Below are positions 1 to 8,772 of a stretch of DNA of 34,643 nucleotides, one piece after another. Source of the stretch: a virus; the IMG/VR virus record IMGVR_UViG_3300025309_000278, positions 1 through 34,643 of that record. One strand, given 5' to 3'. Every line of letters starts with the position of its first letter. Position 1 is the stretch's first letter. A model generated the notes under the pieces. It was not told the origin of the DNA. It saw nothing but the letters and a program-made list of their open reading frames with translations, and did not search any database. The translations under genes and the position numbers were made by a program.

Positions 1-1187
1 CTTTTATCAGGAACACTCTGCCATAATTCGTAGTAGAGATCCTGGAATTCCTTTCTAAATGATTTGCCTGTGTATCCTGCCGGATTGCTTACTTTGGTTA
101 TAAACTCATAGGCGCGGTTTGCTGTATTCCAAGCCTGATTGAACTGCGCCATTTGCTGAGGTGTTTGCATTGCCTGAGCGGGGAATGCTTTTGTTATATC
201 TACCACCTTGCTTTTCCAAGCCTGTTTGATCTGTTCTGCAGTGGCTTTTTCTTCTACTCCCAGATATTTGAATGCTTTCTGTTTTGTTATGTTTAGTTGT
301 TCTCCAGCAGCTTTCTCCATTTGTTTCTGAAGGTTGCCGCCGTTTGGTAGGTATTTTGCCAGAGCAAAATTAAGGGAGTGGAGTCCCATCATGGCAGCGG
401 TACTTTTTAAAGCGTCTTCATTTGAATCTCCTTTGAGAAGTGAGGTGACGTAGGTTGCCGGTCCAATAATGGCAGAAGACTTGAAGAATGATGGTTTCAT
501 TCCTGCTATAGAGAATGCACCACCCAAGGCAAAATCGCTTACAAAATCCTTTGCTCTTTGTCCTGCATCCTTCTGTGCTTCATCTTTCTGGACTTGGGTG
601 AGACCTGCAAAGGTAAGACCGTTTGATAGTAAGCTGAATGTTCTCGGAGCTATTGTTGCTACTCTGGCAAGAAGAGGAATTCCTTTGAGCGCTCCTGCCA
701 CAATCCCACCCCCTACGAGAAATGTACCTACCGTCCCGATGACATTAAATTCAACCTCTGTCATTTTGCCAGCTTGCTCTTCAATGTCGTTGGCATATTT
801 AATTTCCGGATTCCACCAACCAAAAGTGAGAGACTGTGCCAATCCATCAGCTGCTCCTTTGAATGCTCCAATAGTGGCACTTGGAAGTCTTTCTAATACG
901 TCAGTATCTCTGCCCCCAAGGCCAAGCGCCTGTGCTGCTGTCTCAACATAAAGATTTTTAAATGCTTTAAATTTCTGCCCTGATGGACCTTCGATTTCTA
1001 TATCGTATTGTTCTGGCATGAGCTTTCCGATTGGCTCGAAGATATTCTTTTGGGTTCCTCTAATTAATGAGGAGATGCCTTGAGATATCCCACGTTGAGT
1101 ATTGGAGAAAAAATCTCCAACATTTTTACTTACCTGGCTAGCAGTTGAGTTTGCGTTTTGTCTTAGTTGTTTTAGAAAATCATCCAT
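1..1187 (-). CDS. Partial large virion protein with glycine-rich hydrophobic stretches and a degenerate J-like domain
   Basis: Open frame of 395 codons that runs off the left edge without a stop, so the C-terminus is missing. The ATG is preceded by AGGAG, which lies inside the end of the upstream gene. Residues about 145-175 are a glycine-rich hydrophobic segment (GTVGTFLVGGG), and residues 180-250 hold further hydrophobic, alanine/glycine-rich stretches. Residues about 302-366 resemble a J-domain: AFKYLGVEEKATAEQIKQAW, then a second helix, then NTANRAYEFI. The HPD tripeptide is absent (VDITKAFP lies where it would be), so classical Hsp70 stimulation is unlikely. It is the last visible gene of the tail/fibre operon. 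By position and membrane-like segments I infer an internal or ejected virion protein; the family is not recognised. Confidence 0.6.
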   Translation of the reverse strand, partial: MDDFLKQLRQNANSTASQVSKNVGDFFSNTQRGISQGISSLIRGTQKNIFEPIGKLMPEQYDIEIEGPSGQKFKAFKNLYVETAAQALGLGGRDTDVLERLPSATIGAFKGAADGLAQSLTFGWWNPEIKYANDIEEQAGKMTEVEFNVIGTVGTFLVGGGIVAGALKGIPLLARVATIAPRTFSLLSNGLTFAGLTQVQKDEAQKDAGQRAKDFVSDFALGGAFSIAGMKPSFFKSSAIIGPATYVTSLLKGDSNEDALKSTAAMMGLHSLNFALAKYLPNGGNLQKQMEKAAGEQLNITKQKAFKYLGVEEKATAEQIKQAWKSKVVDITKAFPAQAMQTPQQMAQFNQAWNTANRAYEFITKVSNPAGYTGKSFRKEFQDLYYELWQSVPDK

Positions 1188-1191
1188 ATCG

Positions 1192-2268
1192 TTATACTCC
1201 TGGTGTAAATAATCTCCTCAAAAAACCCATAACTCCTGTTTGGTTTTTTAGCTGCCATTCTTCATCAACTATTGATGCTGCGCTTTTTCCTTTATCTGTT
1301 GTGACATTCGCTAGATTTTTCTTGAGTTGGTCCGGTTGATAACCTTCCTTCCACGCAGATCTAATTTCATTTCTGAGGTCGCCGTCTTTGACTGTGGATG
1401 CTTGTGATTGCTGAGATTGCTGTGATTGGTAGTATTGAGTCTGTCCTGAGCTTGGATCGAAATATCCGACTACATTGCCGAATGCATCTTTGACCGCTTC
1501 TTTGCTGTAGGTTTTAGCTCCGCCACCTGAGGTGGTAGCGTTGATTCTGGATGTCTGTGCGTTGTAGAGTTGGAGTTCAAATTCTTTCTCCCAACGTTCT
1601 GATTGTTTCTGTGACTCTAGTTCTGATGCTCTTATTTTGTTATAGCTGTCTAGGAGTCCGCCTAAAAATTGCAGGTCGTATCTTAGATTATTAAGACCGA
1701 ATTCTTTGTCTTTTGTTTCCATTGCAACCTTCTGAGTAATTTCACCCAATGTAGCGTTGTAAGTTCCTGCTTTTGAATTTCTTTCTTCAATTAAATTATT
1801 AATCTTCGAGTTTGCCAGTCTTTGGATTTCACCGGTTTCACCTGTTATGGTTGATGCAGAGTATCCTGGATTTTTCCTTACCTTACTGACTGACTCATCT
1901 CGGACGTTTTTCTCACCTGAAATACTACTATCTAAGATTGCAATTTCATCTTTAATTTTTCCAAGTCCTGCTTTTCCATATTCCTCGTCATATCTTCTGG
2001 ACTGATATCCTTGGAGTTCACCTTCCAGAGAACCTACTTTGCTGTAGGTATCCTGGAAACGGGTATTTAATGTTCCCAGGTCAAAGCCGAAGATATTATT
2101 ACCACCCATACCAGAAAGACCACTTGATAAGTTTGAGACTGATTGCTGTTTACTTGGCTCATCGCCTTCGGAATAAATGTCTTTCCCCTGGGCATCTGTA
2201 CCCCACCATCTGAGTGCTTTATTTTGATTTGGTTGCCAGTACCATCCGCCGTATTGTTTGTCTGCCAT
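1192..2268 (-). CDS. Phage structural protein, coiled-coil rich, unknown family
   Basis: A 358-residue protein with a strong Shine-Dalgarno (GGAGGTGG) before the ATG. The start codon overlaps the upstream stop by one base (TAATG), so the two genes are coupled. The N-terminus is aromatic and glutamine-rich (GGWYWQPNQNKALRWWG). Residues about 60-230 are predominantly charged and helical with heptad-like leucines. A glutamine/serine-rich linker (QSQQSQQSQ) follows, and the C-terminus is short and basic. It lies between the small fibre-adjacent gene and the J-like protein. I do not recognise a family. Its position and composition suggest a tail or internal virion protein, which is inference only. 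Confidence 0.6.
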   Translation of the reverse strand: MADKQYGGWYWQPNQNKALRWWGTDAQGKDIYSEGDEPSKQQSVSNLSSGLSGMGGNNIFGFDLGTLNTRFQDTYSKVGSLEGELQGYQSRRYDEEYGKAGLGKIKDEIAILDSSISGEKNVRDESVSKVRKNPGYSASTITGETGEIQRLANSKINNLIEERNSKAGTYNATLGEITQKVAMETKDKEFGLNNLRYDLQFLGGLLDSYNKIRASELESQKQSERWEKEFELQLYNAQTSRINATTSGGGAKTYSKEAVKDAFGNVVGYFDPSSGQTQYYQSQQSQQSQASTVKDGDLRNEIRSAWKEGYQPDQLKKNLANVTTDKGKSAASIVDEEWQLKNQTGVMGFLRRLFTPGV

Positions 2269-2504
2269 TATTTGCCACCTCCTTTCTTACCTGGCTCTGC
2301 TACTTTTGTAATCAAGCCAGTTTTTAAATCGAAATTATATTCGAGATTTCCATCGAGACCGTATTTAGAAAACTTGGTAATAAGCCAGACATTTCGTTGT
2401 GCCAGAAGTGCAGTCACAATGGCATTTTGTTGTCTTATTAACTTTTCTTTTTCTCTCAGTTCTTCCAAATCTACACTGTCTAATTTTTTTATTCGTTTAA
2501 ACAT
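2268..2504 (-). CDS. Small basic protein of the tail operon
   Basis: A 78-residue protein with Shine-Dalgarno GGAAGGAG before the ATG. The first half is a charged amphipathic helix rich in Lys, Glu and Leu (about residues 1-35). The second half looks like short beta strands, and the tail is glycine/lysine-rich (KKGGGK). It starts two bases after the fibre gene stops and its stop overlaps the next start, so it belongs to the same translation unit. Function is unknown; an accessory or assembly factor for the fibre is possible but unproven. Confidence 0.6.
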   Translation of the reverse strand: MFKRIKKLDSVDLEELREKEKLIRQQNAIVTALLAQRNVWLITKFSKYGLDGNLEYNFDLKTGLITKVAEPGKKGGGK

Positions 2505-2506
2505 AT

Positions 2507-3826
2507 TTATTCTCCTTCCTCTCTGAATTTTCTTTGCATATTTTTCTGAAAATCTGCTATTTCTTTTCGTTTTTTGCCTAGTTTATTTTTGGCTTCTTGG
2601 ACATCAATACTTGGATAAAGAGCGGAGTTTTTAACTATTGCCTGAAGGTGTCCTAAATCATTGGCTTTTTCCCAATCTTCAATCAGTGGTTCTACTTCTT
2701 CATTTTCAAACCCTTTCCTACTGCTTCGTGCATACCAGTTCACCTTTACTCCATCCGGCGCTCCCTGCGTCACTATCACGAAGCCCGTTTCATCTGCTTT
2801 TTCTACATATAAATCTCCAAACCAGCCGACTTTAGTAAGCTGGATTATTGGAATACCTGAGGTAACTGCTGGGTGATAAGTAGGAAAGACTATCTTTGCC
2901 TTATTGTTTTTAATCTCTACATGACCATGAATATCTAGAAAGACACCATTGCTTTCAATGCTTGAGTATTTGAGCCATCGCTCTTTGTCTAATGGGTGAG
3001 GAATTTTAAAGTTTTTTGTGCCGGTGACATTTAATGCTCCGTCAACCCTCAAGCTGCAATCAAAGCAGTGAACTTCGTTGGTTGCTGATATAACAATTTG
3101 ATAATTTATCCCCGAGATAATGCCGATATTGTTGCTGTAAGTCTGGATATATCCTGCCAGGGTTGTAGTGTTATAGATCTCAAACCTATTATCAAGAGCG
3201 CTCATCTGCACCCTTGGAAGGCTGTCTGATGTTCTTACAGTTCTTCCTACTAGGATTCCTGCATTGATCTTTCCGGCATTGAGGTTTGCTACTTCGGCAT
3301 CGGTTACTGCCAAATCCTGAATTTTTGCAGTAGATATAGCTGCATTGGCGATTCTGGAGTTTCCTACTTCCAATGCTCCAATCTTTGCATTGGTAATAGC
3401 TGCGTCTGCTATTTCAGCGTTTGTTATTGCTGCATCCTGAATCTTGGCTGTACTAATGGCTGCGTTTGCGATCTTGCTGTTTCCTACCTGTAAAGCACCT
3501 ATATGAGCCGAGAGGATAGTTGCATCTGCAATTTGGGCAGAAAGAGTAATAACACTTCCACCTTTGAATACTTTGGCTGCAGTTACTGCATCTTCTTTTA
3601 TTTTGTCAGTTGCTACCGCAGCATCTGCGAGTTTTTGTTCTGTCACAGAGAAGTCTGCAAGATTAGAGTCTGCTATTGCTCCTGGCTTTATGTTCACCCC
3701 ATCTACACTGCTTGGAGCCAGTGGAGGAGAGTCCACAGAATTATGGCTGTGCGGTGACACCTCAGGAAACGGAACATCCGGCGTTTCCTTGTTTGTAAAT
3801 ATTTTTTTAAGTAAGTCGGTTATCAT
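2507..3826 (-). CDS. Phage tail fibre/spike with decapeptide repeats
   Basis: A 439-residue protein. Residues about 50-195 carry repeats of roughly ten residues of the type D-A-A-I-T-x-A-K-I-x (for example AAISTAKIQDAAITNAEI), typical of trimeric fibre shafts. The C-terminal part begins GTKNFKIPHPLDKERWLKYS. This resembles a beta-rich domain found at the ends of many phage fibres and surface proteins, where GTKNFxIxHPLD is followed by a short conserved beta fold. The C-terminal tail (residues 380-439) is charged and helical. The gene sits between the tail protein and small structural genes. The likely role is host recognition at the distal tail, which makes it the main candidate receptor-binding protein in the window. 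Confidence 0.8.
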   Translation of the reverse strand: MITDLLKKIFTNKETPDVPFPEVSPHSHNSVDSPPLAPSSVDGVNIKPGAIADSNLADFSVTEQKLADAAVATDKIKEDAVTAAKVFKGGSVITLSAQIADATILSAHIGALQVGNSKIANAAISTAKIQDAAITNAEIADAAITNAKIGALEVGNSRIANAAISTAKIQDLAVTDAEVANLNAGKINAGILVGRTVRTSDSLPRVQMSALDNRFEIYNTTTLAGYIQTYSNNIGIISGINYQIVISATNEVHCFDCSLRVDGALNVTGTKNFKIPHPLDKERWLKYSSIESNGVFLDIHGHVEIKNNKAKIVFPTYHPAVTSGIPIIQLTKVGWFGDLYVEKADETGFVIVTQGAPDGVKVNWYARSSRKGFENEEVEPLIEDWEKANDLGHLQAIVKNSALYPSIDVQEAKNKLGKKRKEIADFQKNMQRKFREEGE

Positions 3827-3828
3827 AT

Positions 3829-5289
3829 TTATAAAATTCCTACAGGTTCAAAATAACTAGTTACTGATTTAACTTCTGGTGTATCGTTGCCATTTGGATG
3901 GAGATTTAGTGCCAGCTCATATTCTTCTCCTTGTCCTGGCTCATCCTCATCTCCACCTGTTTCGATAGAAAAAATTGCTTTAGTTTTACCTTCTTTATCA
4001 AAGATTTCTGCGCCGTCCTGCATTGTGGCTGTTTGCCACTGATCGTCTTCATTCACTCTGTAAAACACCTCTACGCTGGTGTCTTTAGGAAGTTTTTTTG
4101 TGACGAGTTTTATTGTTCTGTAGGATTTTTGGGTGAATGGCTCACCGCCATCAAAAACCAACCCTTCATACCTTGCTTCTGCTTTATTCGCTTCATCAAC
4201 CATGTCGACTCCGAAGGTTGATCCGTCCTGCCAGGAAACGTGTACTTTGTCGCCGTACATTGTTAAAGCACCAATGCTTACGTTTACCATTTTGCCGTGT
4301 GAAGGGATGTACTCAAGATTTAAAGCGTAGGGGTCGTTTTTCGTTAATCTTCCATAGGAGTAGACTCCACATTTGTCCGAGCCATTTAAGCCAAAAAGAG
4401 GTAAACCACCCATGATTGTTACTCCGCCTGGGTTTACCCATCCGAATTCTCCAGGGAATTTTTTTATTCTTATAAGTGATGAGGTGTCCCAGAAGTAAAG
4501 CCCGCCTTTAACTCCTGCCTGTATTGCCATGAATTCGCTCTGCAAAATGGCATTGATGCCTCTTTCTGCAATCATTCTTCTTTGTATCCAGGAGGATTGG
4601 ATTTTGTCCCAGGTCCAGAGCCAGCCTTCTTCAACTTTGTCTCCTTTGGTTGATCCAAATACCACCAGTTGATCCAGGCCCAGAAGACACTTATTCCTAT
4701 GACCTTTGGGTAAATCTAAAGCTGGAGCTGCTCCGGCAGCGAATGCTCCTTCGTAATCAACCATTGCCAGATCTTTGGCATCACAAATAAGTAAGACTCC
4801 CAGGGCTTCTGCCATTGTGTGCCATGAAGGATCTCCGTTGAGAGATCCCCAATTTGCCTGAACATTTCCTGTCCAGACACCGGATGCAGCGCTCAATGGA
4901 ATTCTGTGGACTTTTGTTTCGGTTGCCCAGTAAAGATAGGGAAGATAAGCGCCTGAGCCATTATTGTTGGTATATTCTGCTGCTCCGGAGATCTTTCCGT
5001 TGGTATCAGTGAATACCAACTCCCAGGTTGCTGTTGGTCCTGCTTTTCTATAAATCTTTCCGGTGTCTCCAAACCCATAGAGATTGCCATCTGAGGCAGG
5101 AACAAAAAAGAGAATTAAATCAACAATAGCTGCGAAACCTAAATCCTGCTTAAGTTTCTGGTTACATCTGAGAACATTGCTTTCTCCTCTGATATTTAAG
5201 CCATAGCCGAATCTGAATGCTTCCCGCACTCCTGAGTAGGGATCGTCTGCTATGCCTCCTCTAAATCCTTGTATTTTGTATGCATTCAT
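3829..5289 (-). CDS. Phage tail structural protein, nozzle/beta-propeller-like
   Basis: A 486-residue protein. I chose the ATG at 5289 (MNAYKIQGFRGG) because GGTGG lies just before it and because the longer in-frame extension would run deep into the adaptor gene. The sequence is almost all beta, with recurring short blades such as GNLYGFGDTGKIYRK, YLYWATETKVHRIP and GGLYFWDTSSLIRI, reminiscent of a beta-propeller. It follows the adaptor gene and precedes the fibre, where short-tailed phages encode the tail hub or nozzle. That role is inferred from order and repeats; I did not identify a named family. Confidence 0.7.
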   Translation of the reverse strand: MNAYKIQGFRGGIADDPYSGVREAFRFGYGLNIRGESNVLRCNQKLKQDLGFAAIVDLILFFVPASDGNLYGFGDTGKIYRKAGPTATWELVFTDTNGKISGAAEYTNNNGSGAYLPYLYWATETKVHRIPLSAASGVWTGNVQANWGSLNGDPSWHTMAEALGVLLICDAKDLAMVDYEGAFAAGAAPALDLPKGHRNKCLLGLDQLVVFGSTKGDKVEEGWLWTWDKIQSSWIQRRMIAERGINAILQSEFMAIQAGVKGGLYFWDTSSLIRIKKFPGEFGWVNPGGVTIMGGLPLFGLNGSDKCGVYSYGRLTKNDPYALNLEYIPSHGKMVNVSIGALTMYGDKVHVSWQDGSTFGVDMVDEANKAEARYEGLVFDGGEPFTQKSYRTIKLVTKKLPKDTSVEVFYRVNEDDQWQTATMQDGAEIFDKEGKTKAIFSIETGGDEDEPGQGEEYELALNLHPNGNDTPEVKSVTSYFEPVGIL

Positions 5290-5293
5290 ATTT

Positions 5294-5929
5294 TTATTGC
5301 CACCTTGTACTTGCTGCCTGACCTTTGAAGACTGAGTTTGGTTCTTCGTCTTCCCGCTCTTTAATTTGCTGCAGCAGAGCATGAGCTTCGATAACTTCTT
5401 TTTCTGCATCACCTTTTTTGCCAGGTTCTTTGGCCAGACAAGTTGCCAGTGCTAATTTCAGAACTGGTTCATCCATCTCCTCTGGAGTTATTGGCTCATC
5501 TGTGTCTTCTACGAGCCTTACAGGTCGGCGTTTATAAAAGATGTCAATTACGAGGCCTGCTGTTACGGGTGCTGGGTCTATGAAATATTCATCTCCTATA
5601 ACGGCACATACTCTTTCCCAGGGGTAATCTCCGGACTGATAATCTTCCTCGCTGACTTTATTGTGTTTTTGCCCATCGACTTTAAGAAGAATCATTCCGC
5701 CTGGTTTGAAATCAAAAGGAAGGAAGTAAGATTCTCTGCCTTTGCCATCAGGGAGAAGTTCTGTGAGTTGAGTGGAGTGTTTACTGAGGAATTTGTAGCG
5801 TGCAAAATTGCACGCCCTGACTATCGCTTTATTAATCCAGCGGTCTTTGTCAGTATCTTTCCAGAAGCCTGATACTTTGGCAGCTGCTATTCTGGCATTT
5901 AAATCTTGCCTAAATTCTTGTAATTGCAT
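5294..5929 (-). CDS. Head-tail adaptor protein, SU10-like
   Basis: A 211-residue protein. The N-terminal helices (MQLQEFRQDLNARI, then KDRWINKAIVRACNFA) are followed by a beta segment (ESYFLPFDFKP). The stretch EYFIDPAPVTAGLVIDIFYK comes next, then a helical tail beginning PITPEEMDEPVLKLALA. This pattern and size match the adaptor (connector) proteins of SU10/P22-type short-tailed phages, which bind below the portal and attach the tail. The major capsid protein of this phage is also SU10-like, which supports the call. The gene is four bases from the next tail gene and in the same operon. Confidence 0.7.
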   Translation of the reverse strand: MQLQEFRQDLNARIAAAKVSGFWKDTDKDRWINKAIVRACNFARYKFLSKHSTQLTELLPDGKGRESYFLPFDFKPGGMILLKVDGQKHNKVSEEDYQSGDYPWERVCAVIGDEYFIDPAPVTAGLVIDIFYKRRPVRLVEDTDEPITPEEMDEPVLKLALATCLAKEPGKKGDAEKEVIEAHALLQQIKEREDEEPNSVFKGQAASTRWQ

Positions 5930-5932
5930 AGT

Positions 5933-7597
5933 TTACTGAAGCCTCCCTGTATTTCGATAATTTTGAACGTAAGGAAGTAAGGCGTTTCCTGGACAGTCAG
6001 TTGCAGATTCCGGTACTTCACCATGTCCAACAACTTTCTCTCTTGGTATCCCTCTTTCCATCCGTAGGTCATCTAATGCTGTTTGTAAGGTATCGAGTTG
6101 CAATTGGCTTGGGGTTTCTGAGTTATGGAAGCTTCCGCAGAGAACTACTCCAATGGATCTGTAGTTCATTTTGTTGGTGTTGGTATGAGCACCTATTTTG
6201 TTATCTGGTCTGCCAAGGATTAACACTCCTTCACCATCCAATGCTCCTGCAATCCATTTGTGGTATCCGATATCATCCCAGCCGAAGCCGATATGCGCTC
6301 TTTTAATAGTTGCGAACTTGGTTAAGTCTTTTGCTGTAGCGGAGTGGTGGACGATTATGTATTCCGGATAATTTGCTTTATCGAATGCCGGAGTATCTTT
6401 TACTCTGTTTGTAACCCTTCTTTCTCTGGTCCAGGCTATAAGTAATTTTGCTCCATGTGCTCCTGCGTCCTGGTTGTAATCCCAGTTGTATTTAACACTG
6501 CCATGTCCTGATTCATAATTTTCTACAACCAGTCCTATTTTGCTTTCTGCCCATCCTGGTCTGTCGATAATTTCCTGAACAATTTCTTTTAGTTCCGGTG
6601 TTTCGTAGTAGCTTTCTGCTCCCCAGTGGATTCCTACCAGAATTCCGGCTTCTGCTTCACCTAATGTCCATTGTATTTTGGCTGCAGTTTTAGTCCTTGT
6701 AGAGGGTCTGTCTGAACCGTTTGCTGCAAAGACTGCTGCATTGTCCTCTGCAAATCCTTTAATAAGGACATTGGTCATGCCGTTGTTTTGGATAGGGCTT
6801 GTGATAAGGATTTTTGCTGAGATTATTTCTGCACCCTGAGGAATGGGGATAGGGCTGAAGATAAAGCCAGCATCGTTGGCTGATTCCAGAGGGTCGAGAC
6901 TTCCATCATCTCCGAAGGTAATTATGTTGTTGGCAAAGCCTGAGGGATACCAGGTCGTTTTATAATCTTCCTCACCATCTCGGTCATTGCCCTGAAGAAG
7001 CCCGATGGTTATTTGCTCATGCAATCCTTCCTGAATGTAGTAGATTTCCAGTTCTGCCTGGTATTCTGCTCCGTGACTTGAGTCCCAGCAGGTTTTTGCA
7101 TTGTCTGCCGGACTACCATCATCTAAAATGACAAATGCCATAGCATTACCTGGTTTCCAGCTGGTTTGTGCTACCAGTTCTTCCACGATTAGATTCAGAT
7201 TTGGGGTTTGAACCCATTCGTGGACGTTCCACTTTCTGAGAATATCCCAGTCTACTGCGTTGGTAGTTTGGGTTCTGGTGGAAGGTCTGTTTGAGCCATC
7301 TGATTTGAAGGGTTGTGGATCTGCCTCTTTAATTCCTTTTATTTTTAGATTGACAATAAAATCTGTCGCATCGGTAAATGCCGGACGCAGTTTTAGTCTT
7401 GCCAGAAGAATTTTTGAGCCTTTGGGGACATCTATTCCTCTAAAACGAAAAGCTGCATTCTGTACACCAGTTGAGTTTCCAAAGGTGATTATTTGAGATG
7501 CATTGCCGTCTTTATTCCATGCTGAAGTACCGACTTCTCTGCCGTCATCATTGTTCTGCTGGACTAGTGCTTTGATCTTTAGTACTTGGTTTAACAT
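5933..7597 (-). CDS. Virion N-acetylmuramoyl-L-alanine amidase with two beta-sandwich modules
   Basis: About 554 residues. I chose the ATG at 7597 (MLNQVLKIKA), which has GAAGGAG upstream. Two related modules (about residues 25-190 and 205-395) each contain GSxRPSTRT followed by a W-containing strand and a 'TPxLxxIVxE...W' segment. They look like tandem carbohydrate-binding or DNRLRE-type beta sandwiches. Residues about 410-545 are an Amidase_2/PGRP-type domain: YIIVHHSAT supplies the first zinc histidine, GHGEVPESATDCPG the distal His and Cys, and SIGVVLCGSF the core strand. It would cleave peptidoglycan between MurNAc and L-Ala during entry. The gene overlaps the KH-domain gene by 50 bases. 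Confidence 0.85.
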   Translation of the reverse strand: MLNQVLKIKALVQQNNDDGREVGTSAWNKDGNASQIITFGNSTGVQNAAFRFRGIDVPKGSKILLARLKLRPAFTDATDFIVNLKIKGIKEADPQPFKSDGSNRPSTRTQTTNAVDWDILRKWNVHEWVQTPNLNLIVEELVAQTSWKPGNAMAFVILDDGSPADNAKTCWDSSHGAEYQAELEIYYIQEGLHEQITIGLLQGNDRDGEEDYKTTWYPSGFANNIITFGDDGSLDPLESANDAGFIFSPIPIPQGAEIISAKILITSPIQNNGMTNVLIKGFAEDNAAVFAANGSDRPSTRTKTAAKIQWTLGEAEAGILVGIHWGAESYYETPELKEIVQEIIDRPGWAESKIGLVVENYESGHGSVKYNWDYNQDAGAHGAKLLIAWTRERRVTNRVKDTPAFDKANYPEYIIVHHSATAKDLTKFATIKRAHIGFGWDDIGYHKWIAGALDGEGVLILGRPDNKIGAHTNTNKMNYRSIGVVLCGSFHNSETPSQLQLDTLQTALDDLRMERGIPREKVVGHGEVPESATDCPGNALLPYVQNYRNTGRLQ

Positions 7598-7862
7598 GGT
7601 ATTTTTTGCTCCTTCGCTCCGGAACATCTAACTTGATGTTTATTCTGGCGTTCTGTTTCATACCGACAATTTTCATAATTTTTCGGATTGACTGAATGGT
7701 TGAACCATCTTTGCCAATTACAGCTCCTGCGTCTTTCTCATCAAGCGTGACAGTGAGAAGGACTCCCATCTCATCGATGTTTCGCCCGATTTTTACTGCT
7801 TCCGGTTTGTCGACTATGGCTTTTAATATTGTTTCTAGTATTTCTGAGTCTCTGTTTTGCAT
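7548..7862 (-). CDS. KhpA-like KH-domain RNA-binding protein
   Basis: A 104-residue protein with a near-perfect Shine-Dalgarno (AGGAGGTGAT) five bases from the ATG. Residues about 8-80 form a KH domain: helix (ILKAIVDKPEAV), strand (MGVLLTVTL), the GxxG nucleic-acid loop at residues 50-53 (IGKDG), then helix and strand (IVGMKQNARINIKL). This closely resembles bacterial KhpA (YlqC), a small RNA chaperone or translation-associated protein. The C-terminal 24 residues are polar and probably flexible. It is embedded in the virion operon and overlaps the amidase start, which is an odd place for a housekeeping-type RNA-binding protein. Capture from a host khpA is the simplest inference. Confidence 0.85.
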   Translation of the reverse strand: MQNRDSEILETILKAIVDKPEAVKIGRNIDEMGVLLTVTLDEKDAGAVIGKDGSTIQSIRKIMKIVGMKQNARINIKLDVPERRSKKYHVKPSTKDQSTSPAEQ

Positions 7863-7896
7863 CTATAATCACCTCCTTTTCAGTGTCTTATCTTCA

Positions 7897-8475
7897 TTAC
7901 GCTTTTCTAAGCGCAATTAAAGGCACTCCCAAGGTCCATCCCACAGGCGAGCCTGTTGGATAGGTTGCTGGCAATACTCCATATGTTTGAGTCACTGCCC
8001 AACCGGATAATGGTGTACCTGATAGATCGGCTTCATATCCTAAGACAGGAATAACATCTCCTGCTACGGTAGCTGCTACAACTAATGCTGTTGTGTCTTG
8101 TCCTACCAGGCAGAGCCAATACAATTTGCCACCCTGTAAAGTAGTGTTTATGGTTAGTTCTTTTACTCCGGTAGTGCTAACATCAACTTCTCCGGCATCC
8201 AGAACGAGTTTCCCTGGATAGTTGTTTCCGTTATCTTCGTAAATACCAAGTCTCAACCTGGGTGTGGTTCCTGTTGCTAAGGTTGTTACTCTGACTGCAA
8301 TCCTGTCGAATGTGGTTGTTTTAGGAAGATAAAAGGGGAATGCACGCAGCGAGTTGGCTGAGGCAACTCCTTGTGTGCTTTGTGCTGCTCCAGTAATAAA
8401 CGAACCGTAATAGTTTCCGGTTCGCTTAAATCCTAGTAAATCCGCTAGTTTTATTACTGTTCTATATTTAGCCAT
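7897..8475 (-). CDS. Phage structural beta-rich protein
   Basis: A 192-residue protein. After a basic N-terminus (MAKYRTVIKLADLLGFKR) it is all predicted beta: RAFPFYLPKTTTFDRIAV, then TPRLRLGIYEDNGNNYPGKL, then KLYWLCLVGQ. The pattern 'LRLGIYxDxxxxYPGxLVxDAG' is common in jelly-roll modules of phage tail, fibre and decoration proteins. No enzymatic motif is seen. It lies seven bases after the 96-residue structural gene. The most likely role is a minor virion protein on the capsid or tail; family assignment is tentative. Confidence 0.65.
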   Translation of the reverse strand: MAKYRTVIKLADLLGFKRTGNYYGSFITGAAQSTQGVASANSLRAFPFYLPKTTTFDRIAVRVTTLATGTTPRLRLGIYEDNGNNYPGKLVLDAGEVDVSTTGVKELTINTTLQGGKLYWLCLVGQDTTALVVAATVAGDVIPVLGYEADLSGTPLSGWAVTQTYGVLPATYPTGSPVGWTLGVPLIALRKA

Positions 8476-8481
8476 AGGTTT

Positions 8482-8772
8482 TTAACCTTCTACAATAACC
8501 TCCACTGTCTGTGCTGCTATAGGTGAGGAGACAACAATTTGTTCTGTACCCCTTATCCTCAAAGAGAGGCTGTCTCCTGGGTTATCAAGTAAAAACGGAG
8601 CAGCTTTGCTGTCTGTATCATCATGGGCTACTTTAATAGCTCCGGTGTTTGTTCCTTTAGATTTAATTACTACCTCGCAATCTTCACCGACAGCCATAGA
8701 AGGCAGAGGATACCAGGTATCCGCATTGGTTATAGCAACGTTTGCAGTTGTAAATTTTGATCTGCTTGCCAT
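8482..8772 (-). CDS. Small beta-strand virion protein
   Basis: A 96-residue, all-beta protein (VEVIVEG end, GEDCEVVIKSKGTNTGAIKV core) without Cys pairs or catalytic signatures. Its size, its position two genes after the major capsid gene, and its strand pattern resemble small capsid-decoration or head-fibre proteins. This is inference from position. It follows the SAP-domain gene by 15 bases, with a GGAGGCAG Shine-Dalgarno just upstream. Confidence 0.6.
   Translation of the reverse strand: MASRSKFTTANVAITNADTWYPLPSMAVGEDCEVVIKSKGTNTGAIKVAHDDTDSKAAPFLLDNPGDSLSLRIRGTEQIVVSSPIAAQTVEVIVEG

Noticed and set aside
5290-5412. N-terminal extension of the tail protein at 3829-5289
   Set aside because: The extension is basic, lacks a good ribosome-binding site and would overlap most of the end of the adaptor gene. 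The ATG at 5289 with GGTGG is better.
7598-7627. Longer start for the amidase
   Set aside because: An in-frame ATG 10 codons upstream exists, but GAAGGAG is placed for the ATG at 7597.
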